The position numbers were made by a program, and so were the translations under genes. Shown here in pieces: positions 8,669 through 16,362 of a stretch of 43,218 bases of DNA; positions within the stretch are counted from its first letter, which is position 1; the number at the start of each line of letters is the position of its first letter. The DNA comes from Thermoplasmata archaeon (GTDB lineage Archaea > Thermoplasmatota > Thermoplasmata > Thermoplasmatales > Thermoplasmataceae). The DNA is taken from positions 1 to 43,218 of the forward strand of contig JAJZLU010000049.1 in assembly GCA_021850545.1 (NCBI GenBank), written 5' to 3'. A model generated the notes under the pieces. It was given only the letters and a program-made list of their open reading frames with translations, was not told the DNA's origin and ran no database searches.

Positions 8669-9208
8669 ATGTGGCATCACCATAACTATGAGGCAGCTGC
8701 GGAAATGCGCAAAAAGTACATTCCAATCGAAAAGGTCCTTACATTGGTGGACCCAGGTGAATCAGATGTCATAATGGACGTTGGCGGAGGAGACGGGTAC
8801 TATTCCACCCTTTTCGCCGAGAAATGCAGGAAGGTTTACTATGTTGACCCGTCGAATCCTGCGGTGAATTTGGTAAAGAGGAGACTTTCTGGAACTACGG
8901 GCAACATTGAGATCATGCAGGAAGACATATGTACCATGAAACTCCCTGATGATATTAGCAAGGTATTCTTCTCAAACAGCTTCCATGACATAGGATGCAG
9001 GGAAAATCTCATTGGCAGGCTAAGTGAAGCTTCGGTTAATCCCCTAAAATTCATCCTTATTGAATTCAAAAAGGAAGCCTCCATAGGCCCACCGGAATAT
9101 GTGAAGATCGATCAGGATGAGCTTGACAACATATTCGGGAGGAATGGTTACCATCTTGAAAGGAGAGAGGTTTTGCTGGAACATTATGTGTCTTCTTACA
9201 TCAGGTGA
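8669..9208 (+). CDS. Class I SAM-dependent methyltransferase
   Basis: A 179-residue Rossmann-fold methyltransferase. Motif I (VIMDVGGGDGYYS, about 34-46) is a classic SAM-binding loop. An acidic residue ends strand 2 (YYVDPS), and motif IV-like VFFSNSFHDI and motif V-like FILIEFKKE follow. The N-terminus MWHHHNYEAA is typical of small UbiE-like methyltransferases. The substrate is unknown. It is 58 bases upstream of mscL on the same strand, but mscL probably has its own promoter. Confidence 0.8.
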   Translation: MWHHHNYEAAAEMRKKYIPIEKVLTLVDPGESDVIMDVGGGDGYYSTLFAEKCRKVYYVDPSNPAVNLVKRRLSGTTGNIEIMQEDICTMKLPDDISKVFFSNSFHDIGCRENLIGRLSEASVNPLKFILIEFKKEASIGPPEYVKIDQDELDNIFGRNGYHLERREVLLEHYVSSYIR

Positions 9209-9266
9209 TATGCCCAGTAATCAATTTTTATTTAGGATCAAAGTTTAAATAGAGACCTGTTCCTAT

Positions 9267-9647
9267 TTGATTGGTGATATTCTGGACAAAGATGATCAAA
9301 TTATTGAGGAACTCACAAAGATAAGGAAATTGCTTGAGCCTGCTCCGACTCCGCCTCCACCTAAGGGCTTCAGGGCAGAATTCAGAGACTTCCTTTCAAA
9401 ATACAAGGTAATGGGAATGGCTGTGGCCTTTATCCTGGGCTTATACCTCGGTGCACTTGTCCAGGCCCTTGTCAATGACTTGATAATGCCTATAGTTCAG
9501 ATTGCAATGCCTAATACCAACTGGCAGAGCATTGCGGTTGGGCCATTCCAGATAGGTGCTTTTGCAGGCGCACTACTGACTTTCATCATAATAGCCCTTG
9601 TCATCTTCCTGATGATAAAGATTACCTCAAAGGCAAATATTCAGTAA
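9267..9647 (+). CDS. mscL: Large-conductance mechanosensitive channel
   Basis: A 126-residue MscL homologue. The family signature is clear: GFRAEFRDFLSKYKVMGMAV, then the first membrane helix with LVQALVNDLIMPIV, a short periplasmic-side loop (NTNWQSIAVG), a second helix (GALLTFIIIALVIFLMIKI) and a short tail. It forms a pentameric pore that vents solutes on hypo-osmotic shock. The N-terminus carries about 30 extra residues (a charged helix, then PTPPPPK) before the usual start. The start is taken as TTG 9267, following a TATA-like TTTAAATA at 9244-9251 and consistent with a very short leader. The C-terminal helix bundle is absent or minimal. Confidence 0.9.
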   Translation: MIGDILDKDDQIIEELTKIRKLLEPAPTPPPPKGFRAEFRDFLSKYKVMGMAVAFILGLYLGALVQALVNDLIMPIVQIAMPNTNWQSIAVGPFQIGAFAGALLTFIIIALVIFLMIKITSKANIQ

Positions 9648-9711
9648 AGCGGATAGGGGGGTTGCAGTAAAGCCTGACATCCCATGAGATAGAAGCTGCT
9701 GAGGGGAGTTT

Positions 9712-10689
9712 TCAGTCTCCCACAAATATTATTCTGCTTCCGCCATATTCGATGTTGAAGCTTTCCTGCTTCAGACCGGGTAGGCCTTTTACTATTTTCT
9801 CATGGTTGTCCGGGTTGGCGAAAAGCAGCAGGAAACCACCACCACCTGCACCTATCATCTTTCCTCCAATGGCACCATTTGAGAGTGCGCTCTGGTACCA
9901 GGAATCAATGTTCCCGTCCGTAATTCCATCTGCAAGGAGCCTTTTCTGTTCCCAGTTCTTGTGAAGAAGCCTTCCCATCTCATCGGTATTACCCTTGCAC
10001 ATTGCGTCGAACATCTCATAAGCCATGCCTTTCATCAAGTTGTAGCTTTCAACCTTGCTGGCTACATTGCTGGCCTGCACCTTATGTATCTCAGTTGAGC
10101 TCCTTTCCCTGCCGGTGTACATGAGAAGAAGGTTTGACTGCAGTTTAGCCCTCATTTCTTCATTCATGATAACAGGCTTGACGGAGACCCTCTCATCCTG
10201 GTGGAATTCCATGAACTGTATGCCTCCATAGGCCGCCATATACTGGTCCTGCTTGCCTCCTGGCTCTCCCAGGATTTCCCTCTCTATCTTTACTGCTTCC
10301 TCAGCCAGCTGCAGCGGAGATGCGTGTTCTCCCTTGAATGCATGGAGTGCATTCAGCAGGCCAACAAGAAAAGTGCTGCTTGATCCGAGCCCAGTGCCCT
10401 TTGACGGTATATCAGAAATGCTGACAATTTCTATACCGCCATCAATCCCAAGGAGTTTCATGGCTTCCCTCACGGTGGGATGCCTGATCTCATCGACCGT
10501 GTCAACCATTTCTGTTACTGAGTAGCTGACACGGATTTTTGAGTCGAACTTCTTGTTGACCGCTACGTAAATATACTTGTTTATGGAGGCTGAAACAACT
10601 GCGCCCGGGCCGTATTCCCTATAATAGGAAGGTATGTCGGTGCCTCCACCAACGAATGTAATGCGCAGTGGGGTTCTGGACATTATCAT
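9712..10689 (-). CDS. GHMP kinase, HddA-like sugar kinase (COG2605)
   Basis: A 325-residue GHMP-family kinase most like D-glycero-D-manno-heptose-7-phosphate kinase. Motifs: RTPLRITFVGGGTDIP at the N-terminus (substrate loop), GTGLGSSS at 98-105 (ATP-binding phosphate loop), EPGGKQDQYMAAYGG (heptose-kinase type), and the C-terminal GGKMIGAGGGGFLLLF. It is 16 bases downstream of the epimerase gene, so the two form an operon. They probably make a phosphorylated or nucleotide-activated sugar for surface glycans. Archaeal mevalonate kinases share the fold but not the PGGKQDQ string. Start ATG 10689 or 10683 is possible. Confidence 0.85.
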   Translation of the reverse strand: MIMSRTPLRITFVGGGTDIPSYYREYGPGAVVSASINKYIYVAVNKKFDSKIRVSYSVTEMVDTVDEIRHPTVREAMKLLGIDGGIEIVSISDIPSKGTGLGSSSTFLVGLLNALHAFKGEHASPLQLAEEAVKIEREILGEPGGKQDQYMAAYGGIQFMEFHQDERVSVKPVIMNEEMRAKLQSNLLLMYTGRERSSTEIHKVQASNVASKVESYNLMKGMAYEMFDAMCKGNTDEMGRLLHKNWEQKRLLADGITDGNIDSWYQSALSNGAIGGKMIGAGGGGFLLLFANPDNHEKIVKGLPGLKQESFNIEYGGSRIIFVGD

Positions 10690-10705
10690 TCTTGTTTTCG
10701 TTATA

Positions 10706-11617
10706 TCACCTATAGTAGTCGTTGATGAGCTTTAGTCCCTTGTCAAGGTCGATCTGCGCCTTGAATCCCAGGAGCTTTTCAGCCTTTGAAGTGTCCGCTA
10801 GTGTCTCCATTACATAGTTCTTTACCGGCATCTCAATGTACTCTGGCTTGATGTTTGTGCCGAGGAGGCGGTTAAGCTTTTCCACCAGCTCGTTCAGGCT
10901 ATAATTCTTGCCAAATCCTACATTGAAGACATCAAATCCCTTATGTTCAGATGCTTTAATGAGGCAGTCCACTACATCGGTCGCAAATATGAAGTCTCTT
11001 CTCTGTTCCCCGTCGCCATATATGACAGGAGCCTTGCCGGCCTTCATATCCCAAAGGAACTGAGTTGCAAGGTTAGCAAACCCGCCCTTGGCTTTTTCGT
11101 GGTATCCATACACTGAGAAGAACCTCATTGCAGAAACATTCAGGCCATAAAGCTTGTTATAAAGTTCGCTCAGTCTCTCTGAACCTATCCTGCCTTCCGT
11201 GTAAAGGTCGGTAACGGCTGGTATAATGTCTTCCCTATGTGGTGGCTTTACACCATTGTAAATTGATGAAGTTGATGAAAACACTATGCTTGATCCTCTC
11301 TCCCTTGCATATTCAAGGACACTGGTCATGCCAGATATTACTTCGGAAACAAGCTGTGGATTCTGCCTGTACATTGGGGAAGCAGAGTAAAATCCCAGGT
11401 GGAAAACAACATCAGCTTCAAAATCCACATTGTTGATGTCCTTTGCGTCGCTGTTAAGAACCTTAAGATTTTCAGATTCAAATTCCCTCAGGTTATCATT
11501 GCTTCCGGTATGCAGGTTGTCTATTACCAGAACCTCGTTTTCTGAAACAAGCTTGGACACTAAATTTGTGCCAATGAATCCTGCCCCGCCTGTAACTATG
11601 ACTCTCTTATCCTTCAT
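10706..11617 (-). CDS. NAD-dependent epimerase/dehydratase (extended SDR) with YxxxR instead of YxxxK
   Basis: A 303-residue UDP-glucose-4-epimerase-like protein. The N-terminal GGAGFIG (10-16) binds NAD, VFHLGFYSASP follows strand 4, and SSTSSIY (114-120) provides the active-site Ser. The catalytic tyrosine is Y139 in LYTEGRIGSE, but four residues on there is Arg (R143) where the family has Lys. C-terminal YGDGEQRRDFIFATDVV is the typical substrate-binding region. It is the first gene of an operon with the HddA-like kinase, so a nucleotide-sugar role is likely. The Lys-to-Arg change may alter or reduce activity. The start is ATG 11617. Confidence 0.87.
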   Translation of the reverse strand: MKDKRVIVTGGAGFIGTNLVSKLVSENEVLVIDNLHTGSNDNLREFESENLKVLNSDAKDINNVDFEADVVFHLGFYSASPMYRQNPQLVSEVISGMTSVLEYARERGSSIVFSSTSSIYNGVKPPHREDIIPAVTDLYTEGRIGSERLSELYNKLYGLNVSAMRFFSVYGYHEKAKGGFANLATQFLWDMKAGKAPVIYGDGEQRRDFIFATDVVDCLIKASEHKGFDVFNVGFGKNYSLNELVEKLNRLLGTNIKPEYIEMPVKNYVMETLADTSKAEKLLGFKAQIDLDKGLKLINDYYR

Positions 11618-11805
11618 TCTGCACAGTTAATGTATGACAGGGTATAAATCTCTTCAGGGAAGGTGCGGACATGTGTCTGTTTTCACCACATTTCCACAAT
11701 AAATAAGTTGGTAAAAATTGGAATTACGATCTAAATTAGACCCAGAGGCTGTCAAATGCTCAATAAATTCTTATATCTATTAAGCACTTCAAAATTCGAT
11801 CAGAA

Positions 11806-12438
11806 ATGTTCAAGCCAATAGAAAGAGACGTATACTCATGGGAAGTTCCGGATGCCGAATTTGGCGAGATGATGAATGGTCATCTATATATCCAGGATGA
11901 CGGCTTTGTCCTGATAGATCCTCCGCTTATGCCAGGATTGCTCCAGGGCTTGGGTGTCTTCGGCAAATGTGATGGGGTGATTCTTCTTAGCGGCTCGCAT
12001 AAGAGGGGTAGTGTAATGGCTTCAAATGCACTTGGCACAATACTGTACGTGCCAGAATTCGCTGCTGGCCAGATACAGGGCAAGAATGTGAAATCGTACA
12101 AAGATGGCGAAAAACTTGCAGGTGACTTTAAGGCCATTGAGTTGAAAACTGAAATCGGGGTCTTTGGAGATCACCCAATACATGAAATGGCCCTCCTGGA
12201 TTCAAAAAATAGAATTTTCATCTGCGACGCATGTTATGGCCAGCCCGGTGGAAGCCTTAGCATCGCCCCTGAGGGGATTATACCCGGAAATACAAGGCAA
12301 CAGGCACTGGCCTCCCTGAAAGCCATTGTCAAAGTACTCCCCACCGGAGTAAATACGGCATTCTTTGGCCATGGAACTGATATTAAAGGAGAATTCTCAA
12401 AACAGGTCGAAACAAGGAAGAAGGAATTCAACCTTTAA
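11806..12438 (+). CDS. Metallo-beta-lactamase-fold protein lacking the HxHxDH motif
   Basis: A 210-residue protein with the strand order of the metallo-beta-lactamase fold: NGHLYIQDDGFVLIDPP matches the entry strands, and FFGHG matches the terminal His motif. Where active members have THxHxDH, it reads LLSGSHKRGS (about 61-70): the aspartate and two of the three histidines are gone. The later metal aspartate region reads FICDACYGQPGG. Hydrolase activity of the usual type is therefore doubtful; it could bind a ligand or act structurally. ATG 11806 follows a TATA-like CTTATATC near 11770. It converges on AMMECR1 with an 8-base gap. Confidence 0.65.
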   Translation: MFKPIERDVYSWEVPDAEFGEMMNGHLYIQDDGFVLIDPPLMPGLLQGLGVFGKCDGVILLSGSHKRGSVMASNALGTILYVPEFAAGQIQGKNVKSYKDGEKLAGDFKAIELKTEIGVFGDHPIHEMALLDSKNRIFICDACYGQPGGSLSIAPEGIIPGNTRQQALASLKAIVKVLPTGVNTAFFGHGTDIKGEFSKQVETRKKEFNL

Positions 12439-12446
12439 TCCTATTG

Positions 12447-13031
12447 TTAGAAAATCCTGGTGGAGAACCTGTATACTGAAACAACTTTATCGGCCCAGGC
12501 TTTCTCCCTAAGGCCGGCGCTTTCGCACGCGGCATCTAGGAACTCTACAGGTTCCAGTCCCATCTCAAGGGCTACTTGAGGGAGCATCACCGCTGAAGTG
12601 CCAGAGCCAATTATCATTATTCCATCTATTCCTATTCTCAGGCATGACAAATCTTTTAAGTGGTTATCCTTAATTTTCTCAACCTGGCCTATAACAGAGA
12701 TTCCAATGTCCAGGACATCTATCTCACTCTTCGATACATGCTTGAATCTGGCATCCATATAAGCAGCATTGACTGCAGCCATCCTTGTGGCATTCCACAG
12801 TTCATATGAAGGATAAACGAAACCTGAGTTTCCCCTGGTCTCATTGCCATTTTTCAGCGTTATGTAGACCCCGCTTTTTTCCTTAAGAATTTGGTCACGG
12901 ATCCTTGGCCTGTATTTCATCCCTGAAGAATGGGACTTCATTGAAGTTGCAGCTATGTCCTTTAGTTTCCTGCCATGCTCCGCAGTCAGCATCTCAAGAA
13001 CTGTCAAATCTGTTCCGGCCTGGACATCCAT
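12447..13031 (-). CDS. AMMECR1-domain protein
   Basis: A 194-residue AMMECR1 family protein, conserved in archaea and eukaryotes, of unknown biochemical role. The core strings are present: GVYITLKNGNETRGNSGF (family usually RGCxG; here the Cys is Asn), DARFKHVSKSEIDVLDIGIS, then GIDGIMIIGSGTSAVMLPQVA and the C-terminal EFLDAACESAGL. Genes of this family in archaea often sit near radical-SAM or MEMO genes; none is seen here. The start is ATG 13031. The missing Cys of the signature is worth noting if that residue matters for function. Confidence 0.85.
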   Translation of the reverse strand: MDVQAGTDLTVLEMLTAEHGRKLKDIAATSMKSHSSGMKYRPRIRDQILKEKSGVYITLKNGNETRGNSGFVYPSYELWNATRMAAVNAAYMDARFKHVSKSEIDVLDIGISVIGQVEKIKDNHLKDLSCLRIGIDGIMIIGSGTSAVMLPQVALEMGLEPVEFLDAACESAGLREKAWADKVVSVYRFSTRIF

Positions 13032-13138
13032 TTGCCCAATAATGCCTCATAGTTCTTTAGCTTTGATGCCAACGCAGTATTTGAGCTAAAAAAATAATAA
13101 GTTTGTGCTTTAACTTAAGAAAGGTTCTTCCGAAATTA

Positions 13139-13663
13139 TCAGACCAGATTCAGATAAAACCCTATAATCGAAACCATCAATCCGAGTATGACCATAGTAA
13201 GGACCCAGAAAACATAATTCCCCTTAACTGAACGTCCAATCCCGGCTCCGAGGGCAGAAAGGGCAATTATTGCGACTATGATTGAAAGAAGGCCATCCTG
13301 CGGAAGCAGAACAGAGAAAGCTAGAGGTATCATGGAACCTGTAAAACCGCTTACTGCCGAAATTGATGTTCCAATGACCGATTCCATCATTATGTCTCTG
13401 CCGATCTTTCCCTTGATAAGATAAGATGGTGAACGGAGATTGAGCTGCCTTGAAGTTCTTGAGATCTCCTCCCTTAACCGGGAATATTCCGCTATAAAGA
13501 AACTGAAAGCACCCACAAAGGCTGCGCCAAATGCTACCCTGAGGGCAAGGCCGGCACCTATGCTTTCACCGGCAAGCAGAGACCTTGATATGAGCATCAG
13601 GGTCGTTATAATTCCATCTGACAATCCCAGTGTGAATGGGAAAAGCAAATTTTGGTTATTCAT
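13139..13663 (-). CDS. VIT1/CCC1-like membrane transporter, probable
   Basis: A 174-residue protein with about five membrane helices. The N-terminal LGLSDGIITTLMLISRSLL resembles the start of VIT/CCC1 iron/manganese transporters (GxxDGxxT), and FFIAEYSRLREEISR resembles the cytoplasmic metal-binding helix that follows helix 2. A middle polar stretch and two more hairpins follow. It is translationally coupled to the DUF211 gene, overlapping its end by 8 bases. It would export or sequester divalent metal across the membrane; this is inferred from weak family resemblance. Confidence 0.6.
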   Translation of the reverse strand: MNNQNLLFPFTLGLSDGIITTLMLISRSLLAGESIGAGLALRVAFGAAFVGAFSFFIAEYSRLREEISRTSRQLNLRSPSYLIKGKIGRDIMMESVIGTSISAVSGFTGSMIPLAFSVLLPQDGLLSIIVAIIALSALGAGIGRSVKGNYVFWVLTMVILGLMVSIIGFYLNLV

Positions 13664-13940
13664 TCCTTCTTATACTTTCTATCAGCTTTTTGCCCACCGC
13701 GATTTCGTCCACTGAATGTATGACGGACCCGGTGTCTTCTATATTCTCGATGAGAATGTTGTAATCTATGGCTGTGCCTTCAACAGTAATGATGGTCCCC
13801 ATGGTTTCCATGTCCATTTCTGTTACGCTTACATTAACTGCATCCACGCCTGGAACCCTCTCTATGGCAAGAGCCAATTCAAGCAGGGTAGGCCTGTTTA
13901 ATCCTTTGTCGACATCTAATACTACTCTTCGAACATTCAT
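13656..13940 (-). CDS. DUF211 family protein
   Basis: A 94-residue protein of the archaeal DUF211 family, a small ferredoxin-like alpha/beta domain of unknown function. The characteristic start is visible (VRRVVLDVDKGLNRPTLLEL), followed by VPGVDAVNVSVTEMDMET and TIITVEGTAIDY. It is the first gene of a two-gene unit whose second gene encodes the VIT-like membrane protein, overlapping by 8 bases. The pairing suggests a cytoplasmic metal-sensing or metal-delivery partner for that transporter, by inference only. The start is ATG 13940. Confidence 0.85.
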   Translation of the reverse strand: MNVRRVVLDVDKGLNRPTLLELALAIERVPGVDAVNVSVTEMDMETMGTIITVEGTAIDYNILIENIEDTGSVIHSVDEIAVGKKLIESIRRNE

Positions 13941-14176
13941 TTCTATATCACTGGTCTAAATAACAAATTCATTTGGCTTACTCTTGGGATAAAACAATTT
14001 GGCAAGGCTTTCGCTAACCAGAAAGAAAATAGTACTAGACTACTACCAGGTTCATCCTTGTCACTAAGCATGTCCCTCGACAATTCAGCCTCTTATATGT
14101 CCATATTAGATATTACTTCTTAATTCTTACTCCCAATGAAAAGTCTGGAAACCATTTGAAACAACAGGAATAGGAA

Positions 14177-14794
14177 CTATAGGGGTGAATACTCTCCGGT
14201 TAGCTTCTTCATTGCATTCTTGATTCTGCCGGAATACCGCATCAGGTCTATGACAATCACAATAACGAATATTCCGAAAATAACAGTCACTCCAAAAAAC
14301 ACACCGTCAAGTGTGATGGCGAGAGAATTGTATGGAAGGAATAGAATTGCTGAAATGAGGCCATATTCAATGGCTGCTATTGAGAAACCGTAAAGGTATA
14401 CGAGCTGGTTAATCATTCTTGATACAAACTTCACTCTTTCCAGGTCCACTGATGGCTGAAGGGTTCTTTTCATGGAACCGTATAGTTTTTCGATTTCAGA
14501 CCCAGATGACCGTGCAGCGCCACTCACGGCTTCGGAAACCCTGTTGGGGGCGTCATTTGCACTGTTAACAAGCCTTTCTGCCGCTTTGCTGGCCTGGCTG
14601 CTGACGAAGAAGTCCAGGAGCTCCTTCATGAAAGAAAGGTTAAGGACACTCTCAATTTCAAGAACCTTGGTCTCCAGATCCTCGATATAATCGGTGAAAC
14701 TACCACGTACAAGTTTGGAAATTATGATCGTAAGTACAACTATGGCAGTCGGGATCAGATAGAGGATTAGTTCCATTAACGGAACATAACTCAC
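14177..14794 (-). CDS. Hypothetical membrane protein with a central coiled region
   Basis: A 205-residue protein of no recognised family. It has an N-terminal membrane span (about 7-27, LILYLIPTAIVVLTIIISKL), a soluble, Ala/Ser-rich helical section (about 35-125), and two C-terminal spans (AAIEYGLISAILFLPY and GVFFGVTVIFGIFVIVIVI) before a basic tail. The start is ATG 14794. It lies 49 bases after the regulator gene upstream on the same strand, so it could be cotranscribed with it. Function unknown. Confidence 0.6.
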   Translation of the reverse strand: MSYVPLMELILYLIPTAIVVLTIIISKLVRGSFTDYIEDLETKVLEIESVLNLSFMKELLDFFVSSQASKAAERLVNSANDAPNRVSEAVSGAARSSGSEIEKLYGSMKRTLQPSVDLERVKFVSRMINQLVYLYGFSIAAIEYGLISAILFLPYNSLAITLDGVFFGVTVIFGIFVIVIVIDLMRYSGRIKNAMKKLTGEYSPL

Positions 14795-14843
14795 ATTCTA
14801 GTTAAAAAATGTTTACATTGAGGGTTTCCTTACGATGCGAAAA

Positions 14844-15635
14844 TTAACCTTTTATGAAGTTAAATTTCTTGAGATCGTCAAGGAGGAGTAATCCCTCAGT
14901 TGTAATTTGGTATTTTTGCTTGGCGCCAGGAGATTCCCCAATAGACAGGAGTTTTCCCTCAAGGAGTTCATTGACGGCCCTAAGTGCCGACCGGTAGTTC
15001 AGGTTGCACTTGTAGATGATCTTTGTGATCCCTATTTCACCGCTGTTTTTCGCAAGGGCAAGAATGTCGTGTATGATCTTTGTGTGGTCCCTCCGCCTGC
15101 GGTTTATGCTGTCCCGTTTCTCATCAGGTGCAGCAGAGATCTCCTGCTCGAAGGAATCGCGTTTGTTGAACCTGAAAGGAGAAGAACTGGTCTTTTCAAC
15201 CTCATTTATCCCGTCGGGTGTGATCCTCAGGAAGCCATCAGAGTCCTTAAGAACAATTGACTTAACAATAGGTACAGAGAATATTCCGGAAAGGAAGTTC
15301 TCGTATGGAGTAACGTTGATTGCAGATAGTGCATATCTTTTCTGTAGTGAAAGGTTCTTTGTCCTGAGGTATAGGATCACTATCTGGTCCATTCTCTCAG
15401 TCTTGTTCCCACTCAGCACATTTATTGGAATGACATCCTTCTCATTGGCCGTAGAAACCAGCGCGTAGTCGAAATGGTGTACTAATTTGTCGTCACTGCG
15501 CAGTGTGTACTCTTGCTTCAGGTTCCAGTCCTTAAGGTTGAAGACCATCTCATCCGGCCCGATGCTTGACTGTGGGCTCCTAGTGTAACCCATTTCCGTT
15601 ACAGATAACTCAGTCTCTTCAGAAAATGAAACCAT
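14844..15635 (-). CDS. Two-domain transcriptional regulator (endonuclease-fold-like N-terminus plus winged helix), copy 2
   Basis: A 263-residue paralogue of the protein at 6531-7253. They share the N-terminal pattern (HHFDYALVS here, HSFDYALQS there; VIPINVL versus VPILNL) and the C-terminal winged helix with the near-identical string IIYKCNLNYRSALRAVN. The wing KYQITTEGLLLL follows. No metal-dependent nuclease motif is evident in the N-domain, so DNA cleavage is not predicted. It faces the tiny genes at 15843 and 15964 across about 200 bases containing two copies of a palindromic motif that may be its operator. The start ATG 15635 gives SFSEETE as the N-terminus. Confidence 0.75.
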   Translation of the reverse strand: MVSFSEETELSVTEMGYTRSPQSSIGPDEMVFNLKDWNLKQEYTLRSDDKLVHHFDYALVSTANEKDVIPINVLSGNKTERMDQIVILYLRTKNLSLQKRYALSAINVTPYENFLSGIFSVPIVKSIVLKDSDGFLRITPDGINEVEKTSSSPFRFNKRDSFEQEISAAPDEKRDSINRRRRDHTKIIHDILALAKNSGEIGITKIIYKCNLNYRSALRAVNELLEGKLLSIGESPGAKQKYQITTEGLLLLDDLKKFNFIKG

Positions 15636-15692
15636 ATCTTAAATTGATACATAGATAATATATGTATTTTGTTATATTACAATAAAATGCAC

Positions 15693-15812
15693 TGTCTGAC
15701 AAAAAATCAAAGGAATATTCGTGCATGAGACACAATATCAAGCCAGCATTAATTCCAGCCATATATCGATTATGAATAAATTAAATATTCTGTATGCTGT
15801 TGTCTGACAAAA
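15693..15812. repeat. Duplicated motif TGTCTGACAAAA, candidate operator pair
   Basis: The 12-base string TGTCTGACAAAA occurs at 15693-15704 and again at 15801-15812, both on the plus strand. Its first nine bases, TGTCTGACA, are a palindrome around a central T. The second copy directly abuts the TATA box of the 33-codon gene; the first is about 58 bases from the start of regulator copy 2. Exact duplication in a short divergent promoter region suggests a regulator-binding site. Confidence 0.5.
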
Positions 15813-15819
15813 TTTATAT
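15813..15819 (+). promoter_or_regulatory. TATA box for the 33-codon gene
   Basis: TTTATAT is centred about 27 bases before ATG 15843, which would make that ATG the first codon of a leaderless transcript. It directly follows the second TGTCTGACAAAA copy, so a protein bound there would meet the transcription machinery. Confidence 0.55.
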
Positions 15820-15842
15820 CCTTGCATATTAATTTCTTTAGC

Positions 15843-15944
15843 ATGAAGGATCATGGCATTGCCCGAACCTTTTGGGATGAGATAGCCAGAATTCGCGCAA
15901 TTATTAGGGAGACCTCTGAGCCGAAACGTGATGAAAATAACTAA
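15843..15944 (+). CDS. Tiny protein, 33 residues, hypothetical
   Basis: ATG 15843 opens a 33-codon frame reading MKDHGIARTFWDEI and then a basic/acidic helix, ending at TAA 15942-15944. Support comes from the well-placed TATA box (leaderless spacing) and a second small frame 19 bases downstream. The peptide looks like one amphipathic helix with no Cys or membrane span. No family is recognised; it could also be a transcribed leader. Confidence 0.4.
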   Translation: MKDHGIARTFWDEIARIRAIIRETSEPKRDENN

Positions 15945-15963
15945 TATTAATTAATCAGAAGCA

Positions 15964-16074
15964 ATGACCTATTCAGTGGACACAAGGCATAAAGCACTGG
16001 CAGTTGTTTTCATCATAGCAGCCATTAATACGGTTTTCCTTATCCTCATTGCCTTCCTCAATGTAACCGTATGA
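15964..16074 (+). CDS. Tiny single-span membrane protein, 36 residues
   Basis: ATG 15964 to TGA 16072-16074 encodes 36 residues: a polar start (MTYSVDTRHK) and a hydrophobic helix of about 22 residues (LAVVFIIAAINTVFLILIAF). A weak SD-like AGAAG lies just upstream. It follows the 33-codon frame by 19 bases and may share its transcript. Archaea encode many such single-span microproteins, but this one is unidentified. Confidence 0.45.
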   Translation: MTYSVDTRHKALAVVFIIAAINTVFLILIAFLNVTV

Positions 16075-16163
16075 TTCACTGATGCAATATACGGGGATGA
16101 GAAATTTTTTTTATAATCGCATCAATTACATTCACTGAAAATTGTTCACACAGGTGAAAAATA

Positions 16164-16352
16164 ATGGCACAGTTAAGAACTCTTGAGAAATTTGAAAAGA
16201 ATGCCCTCGATGTCTGCAAGGACCCCGATTTCAGGGAAAAACTAGCTGTCTGGGTGCAGAAGCATAAGGAACCCCTGGACGTGTATGGCCTGAAGAAGCT
16301 CAAGGACAAAATTGACCAGCATGCCAGGAAAATGGCTAAGGCATCCCATTAG
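16164..16352 (+). CDS. Hypothetical small helical protein, 62 residues
   Basis: A highly charged, Lys-rich, all-helical protein (LEKFEKNALDVCKDPDFREK at residues 7-26, then KKLKDKIDQHARKMA), not recognised as any family. The start at ATG 16164 has an SD-like AGGTGA about seven bases before it. It is followed after only 10 bases by the COG1058 gene on the same strand, so they are probably cotranscribed. The basic character could suit nucleic-acid binding, which is only a guess. Confidence 0.6.
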   Translation: MAQLRTLEKFEKNALDVCKDPDFREKLAVWVQKHKEPLDVYGLKKLKDKIDQHARKMAKASH

Positions 16353-16362
16353 CTGATTTGGA

